From UBA981 sp942490995 (GTDB taxonomy: Bacteria; Pseudomonadota; Gammaproteobacteria; Ga0077536): a stretch of 64,000 bases of DNA. The notes beneath the pieces were generated by a model. It was not told the origin of the DNA. It searched no databases and was given only the letters and a program-made list of their open reading frames with translations. A program made the position numbers and the translations under genes. Below are positions 1-8,008 of the stretch, one piece after another; within the stretch, counting starts at the first letter, position 1, and the number at the start of each line of letters is the position of its first letter. Location of the stretch: the NCBI GenBank assembly GCA_942490995.1, contig CALOBG010000055.1:16058-80057 (forward strand), read 5' to 3'.

Positions 1-353
1 TCACGCGCCGCGGTATTGCGCGCGCGTACCTCGAGGTGCACCGAGCCGATCCCGGCAACCTCGGCGGTGCGTTCCAGCCACGCCCACAAGGCCCGCCCGA
101 CACCTTGTCGACGCTGCTCGGGAGCAACCGCGAACAGCAGCAGATGCGCGTGTTCCTCGAAATATTGCATGAGCGCAAAACCCGCCATTCTGGAATCGAC
201 GTCGGCGATTATCGCGTTGATGTTGCGATCGGCAATCGCGCGACGGACGCGGCCCGGGGTCCAGCTCCAGCCCAGACCCGATTCGATAAACTCGCGGCTC
301 ATGGTCGCCACCGCCGCGGCATCACGCCTTCGCGCTAAACGGATCGTCATCAT
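1..353 (-). CDS. GNAT family N-acetyltransferase, 3' end outside window
   Basis: The first 117 codons of a gene running leftwards off the window. It would transfer an acetyl group from acetyl-CoA to an amine; the substrate cannot be told. The GNAT acetyl-CoA loop is visible as RRQGVGRALW at residues 81-90, preceded by the usual beta-4 strand (LLLFAVAPEQ, 71-80), and the N-terminus MMTIRLARRRDAAAVATM is typical of RimI-like proteins. Start: two ATGs in tandem at 353-348 with GAGGT about 9 bases upstream. The missing end prevents a specific name. It is divergent from the DUF1538 gene, with a 186-base gap in which I see no clear promoter. Confidence 0.8.
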   Translation of the reverse strand, partial: MMTIRLARRRDAAAVATMSREFIESGLGWSWTPGRVRRAIADRNINAIIADVDSRMAGFALMQYFEEHAHLLLFAVAPEQRRQGVGRALWAWLERTAEVAGIGSVHLEVRARNTAAR

Positions 354-539
354 GGGCCGCTACCTCACTGTGTTGCCACCGGCGACGTGCGCGTCCACCA
401 GCACATCTTCGCGCGCGCCAGACAAATCTGAGCCGCGCGGCAGACGCTGTCAAGCAACCGCACCGCGATCGCGACTTATCGGGGTCGAGCATGCCTGGCG
501 GCCCTGTATTGCGCGACCGAAGCGCTCTGTGGCCTACTG

Positions 540-2459
540 ATGCTTGATTGGAATAGAAGTCGTCTCTTGAACCAGAACCCTCCGGTCGTCCGCCTTGGCC
601 TGACTGATACCACGGCGATCCTGTGGCCGTATTTTCGCGAAAATTTTCTTGACCAGGTCAAAAGCATCTGGTTCATCGTGGTTTACCTGGCCGCTTTTCA
701 GATCCTCGTCCTCGGCCTGCCACTGGTCTATGCCGCAATGATCGGCTTCGGCATCATCATCGTCGCATTCGGCCTGATGTTTTTCATGGAAGGCCTGCGA
801 CTCGGCATGATGCCGCTCGGGGAAACGATCGGCGCGGTGCTGCCGCGCAATTCGCCACTACCCCTGATCCTGGCGTTCGCATTCCTGCTGGGCCTCGGTG
901 CGACGTTCGCGGAACCGGCGATTGCCGTGCTCAAGGCGGCTGGCGGCAATATCGAAGCACGCGAAGCGCCGTTGCTGTACAGCCTGCTGAATCAATTCGC
1001 CGATCAGCTTGTGCTTGCCGTCGGTACCGGGGTCGGGGTTGCGGTGTTGATCGGCATCCTGCGGTTTTTCCATGGCTGGTCGTTGAAAACGCTGGTTATA
1101 CCAACCGTGCTGCTGCTCTGCGCCATGACGCTGTATGCAAACAACGATGCCATCCTGGCGCCGATCCTCGGGCTGGCCTGGGATTGCGGCGCGGTGACCA
1201 CCGGGCCGGTGACGGTGCCGCTGGTACTCGCACTGGGTATCGGTGTCTGCCGCATCGTCGGCGACGGCGAAACTTCGCACGCCGGTTTCGGCATCGTCAC
1301 GCTCGCTTCGCTGGCGCCGATCCTCGCGGTCCTGCTGCTCGGCACTTACCATTATCACCAGCGCGACTATTACGGCGCGGAAAACTACCGCGGACCGGCG
1401 CTGTCAATAGCGCCGCGGCCGGAACCGGAAATCCCCGCCGAGCGTGAGCTGGTCGAACACGAGCCGTTCAGCGCCGCGGCATTCAACCGTTTTCTCGCTA
1501 CCGGAGTCGTCGAAGACGGTCACCGCGTGCGCTACGAAGGCGGCGTGCGCGCGCTCGAAAATGGCCGTATCGTCCTGCGCGATACTGAAATCATCATTGA
1601 AAAACTTCCCGAAGAACGCGCCCGCCTGGTCAGTTCGGTAACCTGGGATCCGGAGCAGAGTCTCGCCGCCCGGGCGCGCGAATCGCTGGCCCTGGCGGCT
1701 CGCGCGATCATCCCCTTAAGCCTGTTTCTGCTCGTCACGCTGAAACTCGTGGTTCGCGAACCGCTGCGCAACCGCAATGAGCTGATCATCGGCGTCGCTT
1801 TCGCGATCCTGGGTATGAGTCTGTTCGCGCTCGGCATCGCGCTGGGCTTGAGTCCTCTCGGTACGCAGCTCGGCAGTAATGTGCCCGCCTCGTTTGCGAG
1901 TCTCACCCCCTGGGGTATGAGCGGCCGCGAGGGTCCACTGTTCGAATCCCCCGCCTACGGCAAGCTGCTGGCGGTGGGATTCGGCTTTTTTCTTGGCTAC
2001 GGCGCGACCCTGGCCGAGCCAGCCCTCAACGCGCTCGGCAATACGGTGGAAAAAATTACGGTCGGCGCGTTCCGCAAACAGACGCTGATGCAGGCGGTCG
2101 CCATCGGCGTCGGACTCGGCATCGCCGCCGGCGTATGCAAGCTGGCTTATAACCTGCCGCTGGCCTATCTGCTCGTTCCGCCCTACCTGGGGCTGCTGAT
2201 CCTGACCGCGTTTTCGTCTGAAGAGTTCGTAAATTTCGGCTGGGACAGCGCCGGCGTGACCACCGGACCGATCACGGTACCGCTGGTCCTGGCCATGGGG
2301 CTCGGCATCGGCGCCAACGTGCCCGACGTCAGTGACGGCTTTGGTATCCTCGCGCTGGCCTCGGTCGGTCCGATCATCACCGTGTTGACGGTCGGCTTTA
2401 TCGTGTCCCGCACCAGTCCGGATGCACCGACCCCGATCGACCGCGGACGCCGACCGTGA
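540..2459 (+). CDS. DUF1538 membrane protein, two fused repeats (UmpAB-like cation/proton antiporter)
   Basis: A 639-residue polytopic inner-membrane protein made of two homologous DUF1538 halves, about residues 35-275 and 385-625. The halves share the signatures GLGATFAEPAI / GYGATLAEPAL and WDCGAVTTGPVTVPLVLALG / WDSAGVTTGPITVPLVLAMG. A hydrophilic linker of about 100 residues (280-385) lies between them. DUF1538 pairs (UmpA/UmpB) have been described from Halomonas as two-component Na+(Li+,K+)/H+ antiporters; here the two parts would be one chain. The next gene starts inside the stop codon (GTGA), so the P-II-like protein is probably its regulator. The start ATG at 540 has no strong ribosome binding site. 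Ion specificity is inferred only from the family. Confidence 0.85.
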   Translation: MLDWNRSRLLNQNPPVVRLGLTDTTAILWPYFRENFLDQVKSIWFIVVYLAAFQILVLGLPLVYAAMIGFGIIIVAFGLMFFMEGLRLGMMPLGETIGAVLPRNSPLPLILAFAFLLGLGATFAEPAIAVLKAAGGNIEAREAPLLYSLLNQFADQLVLAVGTGVGVAVLIGILRFFHGWSLKTLVIPTVLLLCAMTLYANNDAILAPILGLAWDCGAVTTGPVTVPLVLALGIGVCRIVGDGETSHAGFGIVTLASLAPILAVLLLGTYHYHQRDYYGAENYRGPALSIAPRPEPEIPAERELVEHEPFSAAAFNRFLATGVVEDGHRVRYEGGVRALENGRIVLRDTEIIIEKLPEERARLVSSVTWDPEQSLAARARESLALAARAIIPLSLFLLVTLKLVVREPLRNRNELIIGVAFAILGMSLFALGIALGLSPLGTQLGSNVPASFASLTPWGMSGREGPLFESPAYGKLLAVGFGFFLGYGATLAEPALNALGNTVEKITVGAFRKQTLMQAVAIGVGLGIAAGVCKLAYNLPLAYLLVPPYLGLLILTAFSSEEFVNFGWDSAGVTTGPITVPLVLAMGLGIGANVPDVSDGFGILALASVGPIITVLTVGFIVSRTSPDAPTPIDRGRRP

Positions 2460-3667
2460 CCGCCCTGGTGCATCACAACAATGTTTCGGTAGTTACGGCG
2501 ATCCTGCCGCAGTACATCGCCAACCATGTCATCGGCGCGGTGTTTGCCGCCGGCGACCGCAATACCCTGCTGATCAACGCGCGCGGCACGCTGATCCGCG
2601 ATCGCTGGTACCAGGCGCTGCTGCCGGTGATGAGCCCGGAAAAAGAATACCTCCAGTTCCTGGTGCCCGACCCGGAGGTCGAACACATCCTCGAAGCCGT
2701 GGTCAGCGCCGGCGAGCTGCATATGCCCGGCGCCGGCGCGGTGTTTGCGGTGCCGTGCGACGAACTCGCCTGCAGTCCGGATTTTCCACTCTGGGAGAGC
2801 GCGAACTGGCAACAGGACAGTTTCAACGCCTCGCGCAACTTTCGCGAGAACCTGACCGCGATATTCTGCATCGTGCGCAGCGCTCAAACCGATTCGATTT
2901 CGCGCGCGGCGATGGCCGCCGGAGCGCACGGGCCGGTGGTTTTTTACTGCGAAGGGCGCGGGCTGCGCGATCGACTGGGCTGGCTGCGCATCACCAAACG
3001 CAATGACAAGGAAGTGCTGGTTATCGTGGTCGACAATGCCGACGCGGTGGCGGTGACCGAAGCGATCATCGACGCCGGCGACATTGATCTTCCGGGCCGC
3101 GGCTTTTTGTATCGCATGCCGGTGCAGATGGGCCTGATCAATATCGGTTCAACCTTCGGCCGGCGACGCTACGCGGCGAATATTCAGCAGATTATTGCCG
3201 CGATCGATGACATCAAAGGCTCCAGCGCGTGGCGGGATCAACGGGTGAACCAGCTTGTCGGCACCGGCAAGAGTGCCGGCCTCGGACTGTTCGGCAAGGT
3301 CAGGGCACGTCCCTACCTGAGCGGACAGTGCATCGTTTCCTGCATCGTCGCGCGCAAGGAAGCCGATTTTGTCGTCGCTGCCGCACAGAGCGCGGGCGCC
3401 CCGGGAGCGAATGTCAGCTATGCAAAAATGATCGAGGCCGAGTATCCACAGCAGCAGCGTAATGTGCGCTTCCATCGAGAACGCGCCATCGTACGCATCG
3501 TACTTGCCGAAACCCTGCGCGCTACCGTGGTGGCGGCGATCGAAGACGCCTGTTCGCGATCCGGGATCAAGGAAATCTGTATTTACAGCCAGCCCGTCAC
3601 GCGCGCCGTCACCTACGTTCCCGATCCCGACGCCGAACGCAACAGCAGACTCGGGTCGGGCGGATAG
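2456..3667 (+). CDS. Triple P-II-like domain protein, partner of DUF1538 transporter
   Basis: This 403-residue soluble protein consists of three P-II-like modules. Module one is about residues 8-105, ending in the P-II-type strand HMPGAGAVFAVP. Module two is about 137-225 with LPGRGFLYRMP. Module three is about 285-390. P-II proteins are normally 110-residue trimers that bind ATP/ADP and 2-oxoglutarate; a single chain with three modules could form a pseudo-trimer by itself. The GTG start overlaps the DUF1538 stop (GTGA), implying translational coupling and a joint function, most likely gating of the transporter. The T-loop tyrosine region is poorly conserved, so the ligand is uncertain. Confidence 0.8.
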   Translation: MTALVHHNNVSVVTAILPQYIANHVIGAVFAAGDRNTLLINARGTLIRDRWYQALLPVMSPEKEYLQFLVPDPEVEHILEAVVSAGELHMPGAGAVFAVPCDELACSPDFPLWESANWQQDSFNASRNFRENLTAIFCIVRSAQTDSISRAAMAAGAHGPVVFYCEGRGLRDRLGWLRITKRNDKEVLVIVVDNADAVAVTEAIIDAGDIDLPGRGFLYRMPVQMGLINIGSTFGRRRYAANIQQIIAAIDDIKGSSAWRDQRVNQLVGTGKSAGLGLFGKVRARPYLSGQCIVSCIVARKEADFVVAAAQSAGAPGANVSYAKMIEAEYPQQQRNVRFHRERAIVRIVLAETLRATVVAAIEDACSRSGIKEICIYSQPVTRAVTYVPDPDAERNSRLGSGG

Positions 3668-4055
3668 GCGGCAGCAGGCGCGAAGATGCCTCGAACCGAG
3701 TTCGTCAAAAAACTTTTTTTATCATCCCGGGCGCAATGATTAGGTCGAATATAGACCTGATTTTCATATTTTTTTTGAGATTAACGACTAACAGGAACTA
3801 AAATTATTTCTCCCGGCAGCCTTCCGGACCGCCCCTGAGGGTCGCATATAGCCTTAGGCAGCACCTGGGCCGTTCAGGCTTTTGTCGAAATATCATGAAT
3901 ATAATCAATAAAGTTCAAAGACATACGAAATTTACCTTACATGATTGATGCTTTCTGCTACGGCGCCGCCACGCGGCGCAATCGCGGCGTGACCGCCGCG
4001 GCGGCGAGCTTGTCGGCAGGCCAAAATTCAGTACGCGACGGCGGCCGATTTGATC
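3668..4055. other. Intergenic stretch, AT-rich in part
   Basis: About 390 bases with no convincing gene. Bases 3705-3945 are far more AT-rich than the surroundings (runs such as ttttttatcatc and catatttttttt). A GC-rich segment at 3812-3880 could fold. No terminator for the P-II gene is clear. An ORF at 3941-4267 crosses the strong terminator at 4151-4181 and has no ribosome binding site, so I do not call it. Confidence 0.5.
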
Positions 4056-4061
4056 TAAGCT

Positions 4062-4181
4062 ACGCACACGATGCGATCGAGTTGGACGGGTGGCCCTGGA
4101 ATCTAATCACCACAAAGCCCCCCTTCGGGGCGCCCTCCACCGCATTGACCAAGCCCGGCCCCACGGCCGGGCTTTTTTTTT
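4062..4181 (+). ncRNA. Candidate small RNA ending in a strong intrinsic terminator
   Basis: A roughly 115-base non-coding segment follows a -10-like TAAGCT (4056-4061) and ends at a perfect terminator. Inside, ATGC/GCAT and GTGG/CCAC segments can close an outer stem around a small hairpin GCCCC-ccttc-GGGGC. No good -35 element is seen and I do not recognise the family. It could instead be the 3' end of a long P-II mRNA. Confidence 0.3.
4151..4181 (+). terminator. Intrinsic terminator
   Basis: A perfect 10-bp stem, AAGCCCGGCC / GGCCGGGCTT, with loop CCAC, is followed by nine T residues. It ends either the P-II gene transcript or the candidate small RNA. Confidence 0.85.
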
Positions 4182-4242
4182 CCGCGTCGAGCCCACATCC
4201 GCACACGCCGCACGCTGAGCGTGCGCGCTGCGTAACATCGAC

Positions 4243-4608
4243 ATGCCGCAGCCGCGTCGCATCGTGATAGCCGTGCTTGCCGTAACCCAGATCGCGCTCG
4301 GTGTGTTCGCCTTGCGCGCCACGATGGTGCACGCCGCCGCTTATACCCTGCCATGGCAATGGTGGAGCGAAATTGTGGTGTTCAGTGCCATCGTACTGAG
4401 CGGACTGGGTTTGTTGCGCCAGCGCCGCTGGGCCCGTCACACCACGGCGCTGCTCATCTACCTGGCATTCTTCGTGGTGATGGTCGCGATTTCACTGGCC
4501 TTTGAAACGCGCGCTACGCACTGGTGGTACTGGCTGCTTCCGGCCGCATTGCCGATCCTCGGCTGGTGCCTGTACGAACTGCGTCGCAGCACGGTTATGT
4601 GGCGCTGA
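4243..4608 (+). CDS. Small four-helix membrane protein of unknown function
   Basis: 121 residues with about four hydrophobic helices (roughly residues 7-27, 41-59, 68-88, 94-112) separated by short Arg-rich loops such as RQRRWARH. Nothing in it identifies a function. The codon pattern and clean membrane periodicity argue it is real, although there is no clear ribosome binding site before ATG 4243. It lies 60 bases upstream of the Rieske oxygenase, in the same direction, but that gene has its own -10 element. Confidence 0.6.
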   Translation: MPQPRRIVIAVLAVTQIALGVFALRATMVHAAAYTLPWQWWSEIVVFSAIVLSGLGLLRQRRWARHTTALLIYLAFFVVMVAISLAFETRATHWWYWLLPAALPILGWCLYELRRSTVMWR

Positions 4609-4634
4609 GCATGCGCGAGGCGATGTCGCCTCGG

Positions 4635-4640
4635 CTATAC
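4635..4640 (+). promoter_or_regulatory. Probable -10 element (TATACT) of Rieske oxygenase gene
   Basis: TATACT lies 30 bases before the chosen start codon. There is no good -35 match at normal spacing, so the call rests on the -10 and its position. Confidence 0.35.
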
Positions 4641-4669
4641 TGCGGCAACTTGGGGTACCGGAAGCCGGC

Positions 4670-5821
4670 ATGCAGAAAACCGCGCAGATTGCTGTCACCA
4701 AACGGTTGTTCGAATACATAGACCAGCGCACAACCGCGATGGCGGATACGGTTTATGCGCAGCCCGTCGTTGAATACACCTGCCCGAATATCGCCGCGCG
4801 CGAGCAGCAGGCATTGTTTCAGCGCGCGCCACTATGTGTCGGCATGAGTTCCCTGTTACCGGCACCCGGCACCTATTTCACGCACGAACTGAGCGGCCAG
4901 CCGCTGCTCCTGACCCGCGACGACGATGGCGTTGCGCAGGCCTTTCTCAACGTCTGTCGGCACCGCGGCGCACGCGTCGCCGAAGGCTGCGGCAGACGCC
5001 GCTCGTTCGTCTGTCCCTACCATGCCTGGGCCTACGGCCTCGACGGCAGGCTGGTTGCGCGCCCCGAGGAACATGCCTTTCGCGCCGTCCCGCGCGCCGA
5101 CCATGGCCTGGTGCGCGTGCCGGTGGCCGAGCGCGACGGTCTGCTGTGGGTCGTCGCCAGCGCCGCGGGCGAACTCGATCTCGATCGTCACCTGGCCGGC
5201 CTCGGCGAGGAACTCAGTGGTTTCAAGCTGGCCGGCTTTCATCACTACAAAAGCCACACGCTGCATCAGCGTATGAACTGGAAACTGCTGGTCGACACAT
5301 TCCTCGAGTCCTACCACTTCTGCGTGCTGCACAAGGACTCGATCTGTTCGATTTTTCACGACAACCTGACCACCTTCGACAACTGGGGTCCGCACCTGCG
5401 CGTGGTCGGCGCGCGGCGCACGATCGAACAACTGCGTGACACCGCGCCACAGGCCTGGGACCTGCTGCCGCACATGGTCGCGATTTACGTTCTGTTCCCC
5501 AACACGGTGCTGGTGTGGCAGCTCGACCATATCGAACTGTGGCAGATCTTCCCCGGGCCCGAGGCGCCCGAAGATTCCATCGTCGAAGTCGCGCTATATA
5601 CCCCGGAGCCGGCGCTGACCGACAGCGCGAAGCGGCATTGGGACAATAATCTCGAACTCGTCGTTCACGTGGTTGAGAACGAAGACTTCCCGGTTGGAGA
5701 AGGCGCCCAGCGCGGATTCCACACCGGCGCCCAGGACCATATCGTGTTCGGCTGCAACGAGCCGGCACTGGCCCATTTCCACCGCACCGTTACCGAGACC
5801 ATGGCACGCAGCGGATCCTGA
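4670..5821 (+). CDS. Rieske non-heme iron oxygenase, alpha subunit
   Basis: A 383-residue terminal oxygenase that would insert oxygen into an organic substrate using electrons from a separate reductase. The Rieske [2Fe-2S] ligands are C96-R-H98 and C115-P-Y-H118. The mononuclear iron site is seen as N203...D209 with ligands H216 and H221 (YHFCVLH) and D339 (ENEDF). The longer open frame back to 4502 overlaps the upstream gene; ATG 4670 follows a -10 element and gives a normal N-terminus. No ferredoxin, reductase or beta subunit lies nearby, so partners must be elsewhere. The substrate is unknown. Confidence 0.85.
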   Translation: MQKTAQIAVTKRLFEYIDQRTTAMADTVYAQPVVEYTCPNIAAREQQALFQRAPLCVGMSSLLPAPGTYFTHELSGQPLLLTRDDDGVAQAFLNVCRHRGARVAEGCGRRRSFVCPYHAWAYGLDGRLVARPEEHAFRAVPRADHGLVRVPVAERDGLLWVVASAAGELDLDRHLAGLGEELSGFKLAGFHHYKSHTLHQRMNWKLLVDTFLESYHFCVLHKDSICSIFHDNLTTFDNWGPHLRVVGARRTIEQLRDTAPQAWDLLPHMVAIYVLFPNTVLVWQLDHIELWQIFPGPEAPEDSIVEVALYTPEPALTDSAKRHWDNNLELVVHVVENEDFPVGEGAQRGFHTGAQDHIVFGCNEPALAHFHRTVTETMARSGS

Positions 5822-5913
5822 CCCGCCGCCGATTCGGCTCCGGCGCTGTACGCCGACCACTAGCTGGCAGGGTAATCCCCGCCAATGGCCACGCCGCCGG
5901 CCGATGGCCCAGC

Positions 5914-6570
5914 TCAGGCTTTTCCACTCGCGAGTTTCTCACCATATTCCTCGATGGTCATGAGACCACCCTCACGCTCGGGCCGGCCGACATCCTTGGG
6001 TGGCAGAACATCCTGCACTTCCACCAGTCGTTTCCATTCCGCCAGGGGCGTGTCGCAGTCCGCGCGGGGCACGTATTTCGACTGGTCGAGTTTTTTGTAG
6101 CGGTGGATATAGCGCGGGCAGTTGACCCAGGTCTGCTGAATCGCGACGCGTACGATCAGGTCGGCTTCCTTGTAGTTCGCGAGCAGCGGATCGTTGTCCA
6201 TGATCGAAGCCCGCCCCTGCAAACGCATCCGGTTCGGATTTTCGAAATCGATGAACAGGATCCCGATTTCGGGATTGCCGGCGATGTTGCCCATCGAAAA
6301 GAACATGCCATTGCCGTCGTAGCTGGGAAAGGCGATGGTGCGTGCATCGACGATGGTCACGAAACCCGGATCACCACCCTTGTAAGACACCGTGGGACGG
6401 CCCTGATGATCGATGGTGGACAGGAAAAACATGTCGCGGCTGGCGACGAACGCTTGGTCCATGTCGTCGAGTTCATGCTTGATGATCATCTCTTCGAGGC
6501 GATCGGCCATTTTGCGGGTTTCGAACTGCGCCTGCAGGCTGCGGTGCTTGTCGCCGTATATTTCACTCAT
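5914..6570 (-). CDS. Pyridoxamine 5'-phosphate oxidase-family flavin protein
   Basis: 218 residues with the split-barrel FMN-binding fold: DMFFLSTIDHQGRPTVSYKG (about 66-85), then IAFPSYDGNGMFFSMGNI and IGILFIDFENPNRMRLQG. Such proteins bind FMN or F420 and reduce or sense small molecules; few are true PdxH. The ending PPKDVGRPEREGGLMTIEEYGEKL resembles the general-stress subgroup. ATG 6570 has an excellent GGAGG 8 bases upstream. It is divergent from the nitroreductase gene, so the 115-base gap carries both promoters. Confidence 0.8.
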   Translation of the reverse strand: MSEIYGDKHRSLQAQFETRKMADRLEEMIIKHELDDMDQAFVASRDMFFLSTIDHQGRPTVSYKGGDPGFVTIVDARTIAFPSYDGNGMFFSMGNIAGNPEIGILFIDFENPNRMRLQGRASIMDNDPLLANYKEADLIVRVAIQQTWVNCPRYIHRYKKLDQSKYVPRADCDTPLAEWKRLVEVQDVLPPKDVGRPEREGGLMTIEEYGEKLASGKA

Positions 6571-6641
6571 GGCTTTCCTCCGGATTGTGGTTGCCCATAG
6601 CGCGCATATTAATCAGAAATGGCCCGGCGAGCAGACCCGAC

Positions 6642-6647
6642 TATAAT
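6642..6647 (+). promoter_or_regulatory. Consensus -10 element (TATAAT) of nitroreductase gene
   Basis: A perfect TATAAT lies 39 bases before the start codon. The -35 region is weak, which suggests help from an activator. Confidence 0.45.
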
Positions 6648-6685
6648 CAGGCGCATCCACGAATCACCAATGAGGAACTGCCGCA

Positions 6686-7336
6686 ATGACCGATGATCCT
6701 GGCGTTTTCGAGATCATGCACAGCCTGCGCGCCATGCGCCGACTCAAACCCGACCCGGTACCGAGCGCCATGATCGAAAAAATTCTCGACGCCGGGATCC
6801 GCGCGCCGAGCGGCCAGAACACCCAGCCATGGGCGTTTCTGGTCGTGACTGAAGACGCCGGCAAACAGTTTTTTGGTCAGCGTTACCACCACTGGCTGGT
6901 CGAACGCTTCGGTACGCGCCTGACCAACGTCGACGCCTCGACCAAGGACGGTCGCAGCATCATCGCCGCGCGCGAGCTAGCCGAGAATATGCACCTTGTA
7001 CCGGTGCTGCTGATGGTGATGGGGCGACGCGACTGGCCGTTCTCGGTGGCGCCGGAAGACCGCAAAGGCAAGGCGCCACCATCCTATGGGTCGGTCTACC
7101 CGTGTGTGCAGAACATCCTGCTCGCCACGCGCGCCCTGGGGCTGGGCGCCAGCCTCACCACCATGCACCAGATGTTCGAAGACGAGATGCACGACTACTA
7201 CGGCATTCCGCACGACTACGGCGTAGTCGCGACAATACCGATTGGTTTCCCGCTCGGTCGCTTCGGCCCGGTGTCACGCGAACCGGTCGCGAGCAAAACC
7301 CACTACGAACGCTGGGGTCGGCAGGCCGGCCCCTGA
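6686..7336 (+). CDS. Nitroreductase family FMN oxidoreductase
   Basis: A 216-residue NAD(P)H-dependent FMN enzyme. The N-terminal RAMRRLKPDPVP and IRAPSGQNTQPWAFLVV (about 37-53) are the FMN phosphate-binding signatures. GLGASLTTMHQMFEDEM and IPIGFPLGRFGP form the C-terminal half of the fold. Likely reactions are reduction of nitroaromatics, quinones or enones. GAGGA stands 9 bases before ATG 6686. A second family member is at 48052-48708. Confidence 0.88.
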   Translation: MTDDPGVFEIMHSLRAMRRLKPDPVPSAMIEKILDAGIRAPSGQNTQPWAFLVVTEDAGKQFFGQRYHHWLVERFGTRLTNVDASTKDGRSIIAARELAENMHLVPVLLMVMGRRDWPFSVAPEDRKGKAPPSYGSVYPCVQNILLATRALGLGASLTTMHQMFEDEMHDYYGIPHDYGVVATIPIGFPLGRFGPVSREPVASKTHYERWGRQAGP

Positions 7337-7346
7337 TCCGTGGCGG

Positions 7347-7763
7347 CTACTTGCCGGCGGCGAGCAGGTCGCGGATCTCACCGAGCAATTTCGCTTCCGC
7401 GCTCGGCTCCGGCGGCGCTTCCGGCGCGGCTGCCGGCTCTTCTTCGCGCGCCCGCTTGGCGGCGTTCATGGCCTTGATCGCCATGAATATCGCAAACGCT
7501 ACGATCACGAAGTCGATCACGGTCTGGATGAACACGCCGTAATTGATGGTCACCGCCGCAACCTCGCCTTCGGCTTGTTTAAGCACGATCGCGAGATCGG
7601 AAAAATTGACGCCACCCATGGCCAGCCCGATCGGCGGCATGATGATGTCTTTTACCAACGACGAAACGATTTTGCCGAACGCGGCGCCGACGATGATGCC
7701 GACCGCCATGTCGACAACGTTGCCCTTTACTGCAAATTCCTTGAACTCTGTCAGCAGACTCAC
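7347..7763 (-). CDS. mscL: Large-conductance mechanosensitive channel MscL
   Basis: 138 residues, the usual MscL length. It opens under membrane tension to release solutes during osmotic downshock. The N-terminal amphipathic helix and TM1 read MSLLTEFKEFAVKGNVVDMAVGIIVGAAF, with the gate region GIIVGAAFGKIVSS. TM2 is VIDFVIVAFAIFMAIKAMN, followed by a charged, Pro/Ala-rich linker and a C-terminal helix AKLLGEIRDLLAAGK. GGGGAA precedes ATG 7763. It is convergent with the nitroreductase gene, with only 10 bases between stops. Confidence 0.95.
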   Translation of the reverse strand: MSLLTEFKEFAVKGNVVDMAVGIIVGAAFGKIVSSLVKDIIMPPIGLAMGGVNFSDLAIVLKQAEGEVAAVTINYGVFIQTVIDFVIVAFAIFMAIKAMNAAKRAREEEPAAAPEAPPEPSAEAKLLGEIRDLLAAGK

Positions 7764-8008
7764 GGTTTTCCCCTTGATGTAATAGTAGCGAACTCAACGT
7801 AGTGTTATTGCACCGCACGACGGCGGTGCCGGGTTTATTCCATTAAGCCGCGCCGCTGTCAACGGCGCCGGCGTATCGGTCGCCAGTCGTCAGAACGGCG
7901 TGCGCGAACGGCCCGCGCTGTCAGAACACCCGCGGCCGTGGTCGTGACCTTACTTGGGTAGTCGATCTATGCTGTGATTCAGCCTGCGGAGAAACGGAGA
8001 CTCAAGCC
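7764..8008. promoter_or_regulatory. Divergent intergenic region between mscL and molybdopterin oxidoreductase
   Basis: 245 bases. For the rightward gene, TATGCT (7968-7973) with GTGACC (7944-7949) at 18-base spacing is a plausible sigma-70 promoter, and GGAGA lies before the start at 8009. Otherwise it is GC-rich sequence without a gene. Confidence 0.4.
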
